Shown here one piece after another: positions 8,987-17,212 of a DNA stretch of 64,000 nt. A model generated the notes under the pieces. It saw nothing but the letters and a program-made list of their open reading frames with translations. It was not told where the DNA came from and did not search any database. The position numbers and the translations under genes are program-made. The stretch is from Luteococcus sp038433135 (GTDB lineage: Bacteria; Actinomycetota; Actinomycetes; Propionibacteriales; Propionibacteriaceae). The stretch spans positions 62,001-126,000 of the forward strand of contig NZ_JBCDMV010000002.1 in NCBI RefSeq assembly GCF_038433135.1, in the 5' to 3' direction. Numbering within the stretch: position 1 is the stretch's first letter; the number at the start of each line of letters is the position of its first letter.

Positions 8987-9716
8987 ACGGGTGGTGCAGC
9001 TCCTGCGCACCTTCGACCAGCAGCACCGGCGGCAGACCTTGACCCAGGTCTGCCGCCGGTCCGGCATTCCCCTGGCCACCTGCCACCGGATGCTGCGCGA
9101 GATGACGCGACTCGGGCTGGTGGCCCAGCAGCAGAACGGGCAGTTCACGATCGGTCACCTCGTCTGGGAGCTGGGGATGCTCTCCCCGGTCCAGCGGGGG
9201 CTGCGGCAGGTGGCTTCCCCCTTCATGCAAGACCTGCTGGCCGCCACCCGGCAGATCGTCAACCTCTTCGTGCTGGACACGGATCGGGCCCTGCTCGTCG
9301 AGAGGATGTCCGGCTCCGCAGTGGGGGAGCCATTCGCGGTGCCGGGGGACAGGTTGCCCCTGCACACCAGCGCCGCCGGGAAGGTTTTCCTGGCGCACGG
9401 GGCACTGGGCGAGGACCCATTGAGCGTGCTGGCCCTCACCAAGGAGACCGCCCATTCCATCGCCAGCTCATCGCTCCTGCGGGAGGAGCTCGGCCTGATC
9501 GGGCGGCGCGGTTGGGCCACCACTGCCGAGGAACAGGTGGACGGGGCCTGGGGTCTGGCGGTCCCCGTCTTCGGGCTTGGCGGTGAGGTGGTGGCGGCGC
9601 TGGGCATCGTGACCGTCGCGCCGCTGGAGGACCCGAGTCGCGTCGTGCCCGCTCTCAAGGTCACCTCCGCGGCGATCTCCCGTGCCATGGTCGGTCGGGA
9701 GATGCGTGAGAACTAG
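8946..9716 (+). CDS. IclR-family transcriptional regulator
   Basis: A 256-residue regulator: N-terminal winged helix (TLTQVCRRSGIPLATCHRML, about residues 30-50) and an IclR effector domain (LHTSAAGKVFLA, then WGLAVPVFGLGGEVVAALG). The GTG start at 8946 follows GGAGGGGGA. It is the last gene of the P450 operon, so it probably senses a pathway compound and acts on the promoters between 4276 and 4506. It converges with the BASS transporter, overlapping by four bases. Confidence 0.9.
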   Translation: MAGNTSRPGVSQAERVVQLLRTFDQQHRRQTLTQVCRRSGIPLATCHRMLREMTRLGLVAQQQNGQFTIGHLVWELGMLSPVQRGLRQVASPFMQDLLAATRQIVNLFVLDTDRALLVERMSGSAVGEPFAVPGDRLPLHTSAAGKVFLAHGALGEDPLSVLALTKETAHSIASSSLLREELGLIGRRGWATTAEEQVDGAWGLAVPVFGLGGEVVAALGIVTVAPLEDPSRVVPALKVTSAAISRAMVGREMREN

Positions 9717-10582
9717 GGTTCCGCGGCATCCGGGCGCGGTGTGCCTCGTCGCCCCAGCAGCCCGGCCACGGGCAGCAAGACTGCCAGGGCCATGAAGCCG
9801 CTCAGCACCACGCAAGTGACTGCGGAGGAGCCCGGCAGGTTGGCCGATGCCACCAGCGTCCCCGCTGCCATGTTGCGTTGTGAGACGGACAGGGCGACGC
9901 TCAGCCCCGAGACCCCCAGGAGGCGTCCGAGGAGCCAGCCCGCAAGGCAGGTCAGCACGATCATCCCCGTGATGGCAACGATCGCGACGGTGCTGGCCAG
10001 CTCCGCGATCTCCCGGTGGTCCGCGACCGCCTGGTTCACCAGCATCACCACCATGGAGACCCGCGCGATCCGGCCCACCACGGGGGCGCCCACCCCGGCC
10101 AGGCGCGGAGCCCTGCTGGCGAGTGCGGAACCGGCCAGCAGGGGGAAGACCATCGTCCAGCAGAGCAGCAGTGCCAGGTCCGCCGCCTGGACGTCCATGC
10201 CGGACAGGAGCCGGGGCAGGACGAGGGGCAGGAAGACGGTGGTGGCCACCAGGCTGGTGAGCATCAACCCGGAGGCGACACCCATGCTGGCCCCGGCCAG
10301 GGCGGACAGTTGGAGGGAGAAAGGGGCGCCCGCGGCGCAGGCCAGTGTGACCAGCCCGCTGCGTGCCTCGGGGGTGACGGGGAACAGGGCGCACAGTCCC
10401 ACGGCGAGCAGTGGGGCCACCACGAAGTTGCCCACCATCCCGGCCAGCACCAGCCGCCCCTGCTGCAACGGGGCCAGGATCTGACGGGGGGTGAATCGCA
10501 GGCCGACCGACGCGGTGCTGGCGACGGCGAACAGGGGCACGGCGACGGCGGCCACCATCCCGGAAATCTGGTCAAGGGTCAT
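9713..10582 (-). CDS. Bile acid:sodium symporter (BASS) family protein
   Basis: A 289-residue, very hydrophobic protein with about nine membrane segments and the family pattern (LVLAGMVGNFVVAPLL, LACAAGAPFSLQLS, SQRNMAAGTLVA). BASS proteins couple Na+ to uptake of organic anions. ATG 10582 overlaps the stop of the upstream DUF202 gene (ATGA), which favours it over GTG 10597. It is the last gene of a three-gene minus-strand operon. The substrate is unknown; bile acid uptake should not be assumed. Confidence 0.8.
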   Translation of the reverse strand: MTLDQISGMVAAVAVPLFAVASTASVGLRFTPRQILAPLQQGRLVLAGMVGNFVVAPLLAVGLCALFPVTPEARSGLVTLACAAGAPFSLQLSALAGASMGVASGLMLTSLVATTVFLPLVLPRLLSGMDVQAADLALLLCWTMVFPLLAGSALASRAPRLAGVGAPVVGRIARVSMVVMLVNQAVADHREIAELASTVAIVAITGMIVLTCLAGWLLGRLLGVSGLSVALSVSQRNMAAGTLVASANLPGSSAVTCVVLSGFMALAVLLPVAGLLGRRGTPRPDAAEP

Positions 10583-10908
10583 GCCAGGAGCACCCACAGA
10601 CCACTGAGGCCGAGCAGGAAGGTGGCGCCACCCAGCACGTGCACCTGGGGCAGGCAGTCCGAGCCCGTCACCGCGTCGACACCGCCCAAAGATCGTCGGT
10701 GGCTACGCGACAGCGACAGACGCACGGCGACGACGGCGATCCCGGAAAGGACGACCAGGGGCAGGATCATCGGCGGGCCGTGGGTGAGCCAGCGCAGCAT
10801 CAGACAGGTGACGCCCAGATGGGCGAGCAGGGTGCGTTCCCAGGCGAGGGTGGTCCGCTCCGGTTGCAGGCCGGAATCGGTGCGGGGTGACCACTGCGGG
10901 TGGCTCAC
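10579..10908 (-). CDS. DUF202 membrane protein (second of a pair)
   Basis: A 109-residue protein with the DUF202 signature GLQPERTTLAWERTLLAH at residues 11-28 followed by hydrophobic segments. The GTG start at 10908 overlaps the stop of the preceding DUF202 gene (GTGA). Family function is unknown; members are small inner-membrane proteins often found in pairs in actinobacteria. Its stop overlaps the BASS start, so the three proteins are probably made in fixed proportion. Confidence 0.75.
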   Translation of the reverse strand: MSHPQWSPRTDSGLQPERTTLAWERTLLAHLGVTCLMLRWLTHGPPMILPLVVLSGIAVVAVRLSLSRSHRRSLGGVDAVTGSDCLPQVHVLGGATFLLGLSGLWVLLA

Positions 10909-11285
10909 AGCAGGTGCCCCACAAAGACACCGAGGGCGACCGAGACACCCAGGGCGAGCACGGCCCCGATCCACGGGAGTGGGAGGGGGCGACCGTGCCG
11001 CATGGCCCGCTCGATCTGCGCCCAACGAATGGTGGCGCTCGCGGCCAGGAGCATCCCGGTGGCGAGCAGGGCCGCCACCAATGCGGTCCTGATGCCTTCG
11101 GGGAAGGCGTCACCTGCGAAGGCCTCCAGCCCCACGCCGCCGGCGAACAGGGCCAGGGAGGTGCGGATCCAGGCGAGGAAGGTGCGCTCATTGGCCAGCG
11201 AGAACCGTGGGTCCGGTTCGGTGCCCCCACCTAGAATCAGCTGGGATAATCCCCGTCGCCGTTGGCGGTCATCCTCATGATCCAT
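10905..11285 (-). CDS. DUF202 (YidH-like) membrane protein (first of a pair)
   Basis: A 126-residue protein with signature SLANERTFLAWIRTSLALFAGG (about residues 26-47), then two further membrane segments. ATG 11285 follows a GGAG site and gives a short charged N-terminus (MDHEDDRQRRR). A frame-open extension upstream to 11456 overlaps the menB coding region and promoter and was not used. It heads the operon with the second DUF202 gene and the BASS transporter. Function unknown. Confidence 0.78.
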   Translation of the reverse strand: MDHEDDRQRRRGLSQLILGGGTEPDPRFSLANERTFLAWIRTSLALFAGGVGLEAFAGDAFPEGIRTALVAALLATGMLLAASATIRWAQIERAMRHGRPLPLPWIGAVLALGVSVALGVFVGHLL

Positions 11286-11388
11286 GCTCTCCAGACTAGG
11301 AAGCAGACCGGGGACGTGGGGGTTGGCCTTCCACTCAGCGACAGTGTCGGCAGAGGTGTGTGGTCGGAGGCCCGATAGGCTCCCGTCC

Positions 11389-12315
11389 ATGGTCGACAAC
11401 CCCTTCAAACCCGAACTGTGGGACGAGGTCCCCGGCTTCGACTTCACCGACATCACCTACCACCGCGCCAAGGACGTGCCGTGCGTTCGCGTGGCCATCA
11501 ACCGGCCCGAGGTGCGCAATGCCTTCCGGCCGCACACCGTCGACGAGCTCTACACCGCCCTGGAACATGCCCGGACCAGCGCCGACATCGGCTGCGTGCT
11601 GATCACCGGCAACGGCCCCAGTGCCAAGGACGGCGGCTGGGCCTTCTGCTCCGGCGGCGACCAGCGGATCCGCGGCAAGGCCGGCTACCTGGCCGAGACC
11701 GACGCCGGCGCCGCGGCCAATGACGGCTCCGCCAAGCCGTCGCCGATTGATCAGGCCAAGCTGGGCCGGTTGCACATCCTGGAGGTGCAGCGGCTGATCC
11801 GTTTCATGCCCAAGCCGGTGATTGCGCTGGTCAACGGCTGGGCGGCCGGCGGCGGCCACTCGCTGCACGTGGTCTGCGACATGACCCTTGCCTCCGCCGA
11901 GCACGCGAAGTTCAAGCAGACCGACGCCGACGTCGGCTCCTTCGACGCCGGATTCGGCTCGGCCTACCTGGCCCGCCAGGTGGGGCAGAAGGTGGCGCGC
12001 GAGATCTTCTTCCTGGGCCAGACCTACGATGCGCAGCGCGCCTACGAGATGGGCACCGTCAACAAGGTGGTGCCGCACGCCCAGCTGGAGGACGAGGGGC
12101 TCGCCTGGGCCAAGATCATCTGCGGCAAGTCCCCGACGGCCCAGCGGATGCTCAAGTACGCCTTCAACGCGATCGACGACGGCCTGATCGGCCAGCAGAT
12201 CTTCGCCGGCGAGACCACTCGGCTGGCCTACATGACCGACGAGGCCGTCGAAGGTCGGGACTCCTTCCTGCAGAAGCGTGACCCCGACTGGTCCGACTTC
12301 CCGTACTACTACTGA
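11389..12315 (+). CDS. menB: 1,4-dihydroxy-2-naphthoyl-CoA synthase
   Basis: A 308-residue crotonase-fold enzyme of menaquinone synthesis that cyclises o-succinylbenzoyl-CoA. Landmarks: RPEVRNAFRPHTVDEL, CSGGDQRIRG, the oxyanion-hole region NGWAAGGGHSLHVVCD, and the MenB-type C-terminus WSDFPYYY. Length is typical of actinobacterial MenB, which is longer than the E. coli enzyme. ATG 11389 is the first Met of the conserved N-terminus (NPFKPELWDEV). It stands alone, divergent from the DUF202 operon across 103 bases; other men genes are not in the window. Confidence 0.95.
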   Translation: MVDNPFKPELWDEVPGFDFTDITYHRAKDVPCVRVAINRPEVRNAFRPHTVDELYTALEHARTSADIGCVLITGNGPSAKDGGWAFCSGGDQRIRGKAGYLAETDAGAAANDGSAKPSPIDQAKLGRLHILEVQRLIRFMPKPVIALVNGWAAGGGHSLHVVCDMTLASAEHAKFKQTDADVGSFDAGFGSAYLARQVGQKVAREIFFLGQTYDAQRAYEMGTVNKVVPHAQLEDEGLAWAKIICGKSPTAQRMLKYAFNAIDDGLIGQQIFAGETTRLAYMTDEAVEGRDSFLQKRDPDWSDFPYYY

Positions 12316-12328
12316 GTTTGCTGGTGGG

Positions 12329-12401
12329 CCTCGACGGGCTCGGCCATCGTGCATGCGTGGCCTGCGCAGGGACCGGACCACGGTCCCCGAGCATGTCGAG
12401 G
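12329..12401. repeat. Imperfect long inverted repeat with nested hairpin
   Basis: CCTCGACGGGCTCGG (12329-12343) and CCGAGCATGTCGAGG (12387-12401) are reverse complements at 12 of 15 positions. Between them, GGGACCG (12369-12375) and CGGTCCC (12381-12387) form a perfect 7-bp hairpin. It lies between convergent menB and the HAD gene. It could act as a terminator or be a dispersed REP-like element. Confidence 0.45.
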
Positions 12402-12417
12402 GCTGCCTGCGCTCGCG

Positions 12418-13035
12418 TCAGCCCAGCAGACCGGCGTTGCGGATGATCCGGGTCAACGCCTCCACGTTGAAGCGGTCCTCGAGGTACACCGCCTGCAGCC
12501 CTGCCGCGCGGGCACCCTCGGCGTTGGCGGCGACGTCGTCGATGAACAGAGCCTCGGCCGGGGCGATCCCCAGGGTGTCGAGGATGTGGGTGAAGAAGTC
12601 GGGCGACGGCTTGGCCACCCCCATCTCGTAGCTGTAGAAGGCGCCGTCGGTGTGCTCGGCATAGGGCAGGTTGTCCTTCATGTGCTCGCCGCGGATGGCC
12701 TGCTGGTTGGTGGCCAGGTAGACCTTGGTGCCGCGTTCGCGCACCTGGTCCATCAGGTCCAGCACCCCGGGCAGCGGGGTGGTGTCATTCCACAGGTGGA
12801 AGACCTCGTCGGCGGTCACGGGCAGCGACAGTTCGGCGAGCAACGCCTCGACCTCTTCGCGCAGCCCGTCGCGGCGCACCAGCAGGGGCTTCTCCCGGGC
12901 GAAGAGCTGGACGAAGAAGTCGTCGGAACTGATCGGGTTGCCCAGTTCTTCAAGCCGGGCGGTCATGCCCAGGCGGAACCCGGGATTGGTCTGCAGGACG
13001 CCGTCGCAGTCGAGCAGCAGGGTGGTGAGTGGCAT
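12418..13035 (-). CDS. HAD-superfamily hydrolase (subclass IA)
   Basis: A 205-residue haloacid-dehalogenase-fold phosphatase. Motif I DCDGV (nucleophile Asp about residue 9), motif II ATNQQ (about 107), motif III lysine in GVAKPSPDFF and motif IV FIDDVAANAEGARAAG. A helical cap lies between motifs I and II. The substrate cannot be read. It converges with menB and is 61 bases downstream of the LysR gene's 3' end on the same strand, so it may be independently expressed. Confidence 0.85.
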   Translation of the reverse strand: MPLTTLLLDCDGVLQTNPGFRLGMTARLEELGNPISSDDFFVQLFAREKPLLVRRDGLREEVEALLAELSLPVTADEVFHLWNDTTPLPGVLDLMDQVRERGTKVYLATNQQAIRGEHMKDNLPYAEHTDGAFYSYEMGVAKPSPDFFTHILDTLGIAPAEALFIDDVAANAEGARAAGLQAVYLEDRFNVEALTRIIRNAGLLG

Positions 13036-13097
13036 GGTGGGCAGCTCCTGGTGGCAGGGGTCGTGGCTCCAGTCTCTCGTGGGGTCCAGGTCACGTG

Positions 13098-14027
13098 TCA
13101 GCGGGGTCTCAACTCTGGCGGTCCGCCACCCGCTGCGGGGTTGACCCCGCTCACCGCGTCGACGATGAGGTCCAGCAGCCAGGACTGCTCCGGGGAGCGG
13201 GCGTGCGCGTGCCGGCTCCAGGCGGACAGGGTGACCGGCTTGATCTGCCAGGGCAACGGCAGGCAGCGCAGCCCGCCGCTGCTGGCGAAGGTTTCCGCCA
13301 CGTATTGCGGGACGATTGCCACCAGTTCGCTGTTGCGCAACAGATTCGGCAGGGCCGAGTAGCGCGGCACCTCCACCCCCACTCGTACTCGACGGTCGCG
13401 CTGCTGCCGGGGCGGGGCGGTGTGCCCGATCGCGCCCTGCACCACCACATGCTGCTCCGCCTCGAAGCGATGTCGGGTCAGTTCGGCGTCGATCCGGGGG
13501 TGGGTGTCCGAGAGCATCGCGACGTAGTGCTCCTGGAAGAGCTCTCGACGTTCCAACCGTCGGGAGTCGAAGTCTGCGCCGGAGATGAAGCCGTCCAGTT
13601 CGCCTCGCAGCACCTGATCTTCCACCTGATCCACGTGCAGTGGCTGGATCTTCAACGTCGACGCGGGGGAGCGGCCGTGCAGCGCCCGCCAGAGCAGCGG
13701 CAGCAGGAAGGCCTCGCCGGCATCGGACAGGGCCAGGTGGAAGGTGGTGGCCCGGTCCGGATCAAAGTGGGTGTCGGTCTGGAAGACCGCGTCGATGGCA
13801 TTGAGCGCCTCGACGAAGACCGGGTAGGCCCGGCGTGCGCGGGCGGTGGGGGTCACGCCGCGTCGTTCGCGCAGGAAGAGCTCGTCGCCCATCTGCCGTC
13901 GCAACCGGTTCAGGGCGTGGGTGACGGTGGGTTGGGAGAGTTGTAGTCGTTGGGCGGCGGAGGTGACCGATCCCGTTTCGTAGATCGCGACGAAAGCTCT
14001 GGTCAGGTTCAGATCGGCCGATGCCAT
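13098..14027 (-). CDS. LysR-family regulator of the PCA 4,5-cleavage operon
   Basis: A 309-residue LysR-type regulator: winged HTH in residues 5-60 (VTSAAQRLQLSQPTVTHALN) and a PBP-like effector domain with GELDGFISGADF. ATG 14027 is used; the open frame upstream to 14174 would overlap the importer gene. It is divergent from the operon starting at 14164, and the gap holds a perfect T-N11-A palindrome, the classic autoregulated LysR layout. The effector is probably protocatechuate or a ring-cleavage product; this is inference. No clear Shine-Dalgarno site precedes the start. Confidence 0.88.
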   Translation of the reverse strand: MASADLNLTRAFVAIYETGSVTSAAQRLQLSQPTVTHALNRLRRQMGDELFLRERRGVTPTARARRAYPVFVEALNAIDAVFQTDTHFDPDRATTFHLALSDAGEAFLLPLLWRALHGRSPASTLKIQPLHVDQVEDQVLRGELDGFISGADFDSRRLERRELFQEHYVAMLSDTHPRIDAELTRHRFEAEQHVVVQGAIGHTAPPRQQRDRRVRVGVEVPRYSALPNLLRNSELVAIVPQYVAETFASSGGLRCLPLPWQIKPVTLSAWSRHAHARSPEQSWLLDLIVDAVSGVNPAAGGGPPELRPR

Positions 14028-14036
14028 GCCAAAACA

Positions 14037-14051
14037 ATAGATCAGATCTAT
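14037..14051. promoter_or_regulatory. LysR operator (T-N11-A palindrome)
   Basis: ATAGATCAGATCTAT is a perfect 7+1+7 inverted repeat containing T-N11-A (T14038, A14050). It lies 10 bases upstream of the LysR start and 113 bases before the importer gene. Position and form match a LysR recognition site that would also repress the regulator's own gene. Confidence 0.7.
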
Positions 14052-14163
14052 GGCAGTTGCGCGTAACTTCGATCCCACTTTTGTTCTCACGGGAGATGCT
14101 CTGTGAAATAGTTCACAGCAAGCGCGTGACGATGGAGTCGCGCCGAAACCTTGAGGAGGATCG

Positions 14164-15432
14164 ATGGCGACCACCCAGTTCGCCCCCGCAGCCGGGGGAA
14201 CTTCCGGTCAGCTTGATCGTTGGCCCGTGGCCCTGTGCTGGCTCACGGTGCTGCTGGACGGTCTTGACCTGGTGATGCTGGGCGCCGTCATTCCCACCCT
14301 GCTCAAGACCCAGCACCTGGGCTTCACCGTTGCCGGAGCCACCTCGGTGGCCACCGCCTCGCTGGTCGGTGTGGCGATCGGCGCCGCCCTGGTCGGTTCC
14401 CTGGCTGACCGGGTCGGGCGGCGCGTGGTGCTGCTGGGCTCGATCCTGCTCTTCTCGATCTTCACCCTGGCCATCCCGTTCTCCACCTCGGTCGCCATGT
14501 TCGCCGGTTTCCGCGCCATTGCCGGCGTCGGTCTGGGCGCCTGCCTGCCGGTCGCGCTCACCTTCATGAGCGAGCACATGCCCGACGAGAACCGCTCGCA
14601 CGCCAGCACCCTGACCATGACCGGCTATCACGTCGGCGCGGTGATCGCGTCGCTGGTGGCCATCGCCGTCGTGCCCGACTGGCACATCCTGTTCTACCTG
14701 GGCGGTGTTGCCGGCCTGCTCCTGCTGCCGCTGGTCTGGTTCAAGCTGCCCGAGTCGCATGCTTTCCTGGCCGCCCAGCAGAAGGACGACGGCCAGAAGG
14801 CCAGCATCTTCCACCCGCGGTTGATGCGCGCGAATGTCGGCGTCTGGGTCGGCTGCTTCATGGGCCTGTTGCTGGTCTACGGCCTGAACACCTGGCTGCC
14901 GCAGCTGATGCAGAAGGCGGGCTACAGCATGTCTGGCTCGCTGGTGATGCTGTTCATCCTCAACCTGGGTGCCGTGGTGGGCCTGCTGGTGGCCGGCAAA
15001 CTGGCCGACCGGCGCGGGGTGCGCTCCACCATCCTGATCTGGTTTGCCGCCGCCGCGGTGCTGCTCGCTGCGCTCAGCATCAAGATGTCCAGCACGGTGG
15101 CGCTGAACATGGTGGTGCTGGTCACCGGCATCTTCGTCTTCAGCGCCCAGGTGTTGATCTACGCCTACGTCACCCACGCCTTCCCCGCGGAGGTGCGCAG
15201 CACCGCGATGGGTCTTGCTGCGGGCATCGGCCGGCTCGGCGCCATCGTCGGGCCGCTGGTCACCGGCGCCCTGGTGAACGCCGGCCTGGCCTACCCGTGG
15301 GGCTTCTACTTCTTTGCCGGAGTCGCCGTGCTGGGCCTGCTGGCGATCTTCACCCTGCCGCACGAGCAGGATCTGGCAAGGCTCCACATCAGCGACGACG
15401 AGACGCTCACGCATCAGGGAGCGCCGGCATGA
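14164..15432 (+). CDS. MFS aromatic acid:H+ symporter (AAHS family, PcaK-like)
   Basis: A 422-residue importer with 12 predicted membrane segments. The motif DGLDLVMLGAVIPTL in helix 1 (residues 33-47) and GSLADRVGRR between helices 2 and 3 are hallmarks of the AAHS family that takes up 4-hydroxybenzoate and protocatechuate. ATG 14164 follows GAGGAGG. As first gene of the PCA operon it supplies substrate to PobA and LigAB. Its stop overlaps the next start as ATGA. Confidence 0.92.
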   Translation: MATTQFAPAAGGTSGQLDRWPVALCWLTVLLDGLDLVMLGAVIPTLLKTQHLGFTVAGATSVATASLVGVAIGAALVGSLADRVGRRVVLLGSILLFSIFTLAIPFSTSVAMFAGFRAIAGVGLGACLPVALTFMSEHMPDENRSHASTLTMTGYHVGAVIASLVAIAVVPDWHILFYLGGVAGLLLLPLVWFKLPESHAFLAAQQKDDGQKASIFHPRLMRANVGVWVGCFMGLLLVYGLNTWLPQLMQKAGYSMSGSLVMLFILNLGAVVGLLVAGKLADRRGVRSTILIWFAAAAVLLAALSIKMSSTVALNMVVLVTGIFVFSAQVLIYAYVTHAFPAEVRSTAMGLAAGIGRLGAIVGPLVTGALVNAGLAYPWGFYFFAGVAVLGLLAIFTLPHEQDLARLHISDDETLTHQGAPA

Positions 15433-16166
15433 GTCACGGCGACGAGGAGATCCAGCTGCGGGGTGTGAGCTCCATGGCCACTCGGCATTTGCTGGCTGCC
15501 CTGGCCGAGCTGGCTGCCGATCGTGGTGTCGCCCAGATCGCCTTCACCGCCGGTGGTGGTGTGGCGGTTGCCGACGCGGTCCGGGCCGGGGAGTCCGCCG
15601 ACGTGGTCGTGCTGGCCCAGGGTGCGGTGAACAAGCTGGCCACTGAGGGTCATCTGCTGGCCGGGAGCGTCCGTCCGGTCTTCGTCTCCGACGCCGTGCT
15701 GGGGGTGCCCGCCAACCGTGACACTAGGGCTCCGGAGACCTCCGACGAGCTGTGCGGCCTGCTGCTGGCCGGGCAGCGGATCGGCTATTCCACCGGCCCG
15801 AGCGGTCAGGCCTTCCTTGCCATGCTGGACGAGCTGGGCATCCGCGACGAGCTTGACGGACGGCTGGTGCAGGCCCGACCAGGGTTGCCGGTCGCCGGGA
15901 TGCTCGCGGCTGGCGAGATCGACTTGGGGCTGCAGCAGCTCAGCGAGATGGTCGGCACCGACGGTGTCACCGTCCTGGGCCCGCTGCCCGCCCCGCACGC
16001 GATCAGCTCGGTCTTCAGCGCCGCCGTCGGCGGCGCCAGCCAGCACCCCGAGGCTGCCGCGGCCTTCGTCGACTTCCTGACCGACCCGCAGAACCAGTCC
16101 TTGGTGGAGCGTCACGGGATGACGCCTGCCACCGCCATCCGCAATGAGTGCAAGGAGCGTTCATGA
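15429..16166 (+). CDS. Cytosolic periplasmic-binding-fold (ModA-like) protein, role unknown
   Basis: A 245-residue protein resembling the substrate-binding domain of molybdate-type (SBP_bac_11) proteins: SADVVVLAQGAVNKL, STGPSGQAFLAMLDELG, IDLGLQQLSEM and a C-terminal helix typical of the fold (VDFLTDPQNQSLVERHGM). It has no signal peptide or lipobox and no transporter genes nearby, so it is probably cytoplasmic. It is coupled on both sides by ATGA overlaps, to the importer and to ligJ, which argues for a real part in the pathway. It may bind or isomerise a tricarboxylate intermediate, since the usual OMA tautomerase is absent. That is speculation. Confidence 0.75.
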   Translation: MSHGDEEIQLRGVSSMATRHLLAALAELAADRGVAQIAFTAGGGVAVADAVRAGESADVVVLAQGAVNKLATEGHLLAGSVRPVFVSDAVLGVPANRDTRAPETSDELCGLLLAGQRIGYSTGPSGQAFLAMLDELGIRDELDGRLVQARPGLPVAGMLAAGEIDLGLQQLSEMVGTDGVTVLGPLPAPHAISSVFSAAVGGASQHPEAAAAFVDFLTDPQNQSLVERHGMTPATAIRNECKERS

Positions 16167-17188
16167 TCATCGACTGTCACGGCCACTACACCACCGCGCC
16201 GAAGCCGCTGGGTGACTGGCGCGGCCAGCAGATCGCCTTCGTCGACGGCAAGGGCGACAACCCCGCGTCGGATCCGGTGATCACCGATGACCAGATCCGT
16301 GAGTCGTTGGAGGCCAACCAGCTGAAGCTGATGAACGAACGCGGAACCGACCTGACCATCTTCAGCCCCCGCGCGTCGTTCATGGCGCACCACATCGGTG
16401 ACCTGGAGGTCAGCAAGCGCTGGGCCACCATCTGCAATGACCTGTGCTACCGGGTCAGCCAGCTCTACCCGGACCGGTTCGCGATGGGTGCGATGCTGCC
16501 GCAGTCGCCCGGCGCGGATCCGGCCACCAGCCTGCCCGAGCTGCGACGCGTGGTGGAGGAGCTGGGCGCGGTCACGATCAACCTGAACCCCGACCCGTCG
16601 GGCGGCAAGTGGACCGCCCCGCCGCTGACCGACAAGTCCTGGTACCCGATCTACGAGGCGATGGTGGAATACCAGATCCCCGCCATGATCCACGTCTCCA
16701 CCTCCTGCAACCCGGCCTTCCACACCACCGGCGCGCACTACCTCAATGCGGACACCACTGCCTTCATGCAGCTGATCCAGGGCGACCTGTTCTCCGACTT
16801 CCCGGAGCTGAAGTTCGTGATCCCGCACGGCGGCGGCGCGGTGCCCTACCACTGGGGACGTTTCCGTGGCCTGGCCATGGCGCTGAAGAAGCCGGAGCTG
16901 GAGGAGCACCTGCTGAACAACGTCTTCTTCGACACCTGCGTCTACCACCAGCCGGGCATCGACCTGCTGACCAGCGTCGTGCCGGTCAAGAACATCCTGT
17001 TCGCCTCGGAGATGATCGGCGCCGTCCGCGACATCGACCCGCGCACCGGGCACTACTTCGACGACACCTTGCGCTATGTGCAGGCCACCGACCGGCTCAC
17101 CGACGAGGAGAAGACCCAGGTGCTCAGCCAGAACGTGCGCACCGTCTACCCCCGCCTTGACCAGCAGCTGACCGCCCGCGGCCTCTGA
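16163..17188 (+). CDS. ligJ: 4-oxalomesaconate hydratase
   Basis: A 341-residue amidohydrolase-family enzyme that hydrates 4-oxalomesaconate to 4-carboxy-4-hydroxy-2-oxoadipate in PCA 4,5-cleavage. N-terminus MIIDCHGHYTTAPKPL, with the metal-binding His-x-His at residues 6 and 8, matches LigJ/PmdE. Other landmarks are FSPRASFMAHH, the histidine in IPHGGGAVPYHWGR and FASEMIGAVRDIDP. ATG 16163 overlaps the previous stop and follows AAGGAG. Length agrees with the family. ligK follows 24 bases downstream. Confidence 0.93.
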   Translation: MIIDCHGHYTTAPKPLGDWRGQQIAFVDGKGDNPASDPVITDDQIRESLEANQLKLMNERGTDLTIFSPRASFMAHHIGDLEVSKRWATICNDLCYRVSQLYPDRFAMGAMLPQSPGADPATSLPELRRVVEELGAVTINLNPDPSGGKWTAPPLTDKSWYPIYEAMVEYQIPAMIHVSTSCNPAFHTTGAHYLNADTTAFMQLIQGDLFSDFPELKFVIPHGGGAVPYHWGRFRGLAMALKKPELEEHLLNNVFFDTCVYHQPGIDLLTSVVPVKNILFASEMIGAVRDIDPRTGHYFDDTLRYVQATDRLTDEEKTQVLSQNVRTVYPRLDQQLTARGL

Positions 17189-17212
17189 ACCGCCGCCACC
17201 ACAGGAGAATCC

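Noticed and set aside
12349..13362. Long plus-strand frame opposite the HAD and LysR genes
   Set aside because: Translation is low-complexity Gly/Val/Gln/His-rich sequence typical of antisense frames.
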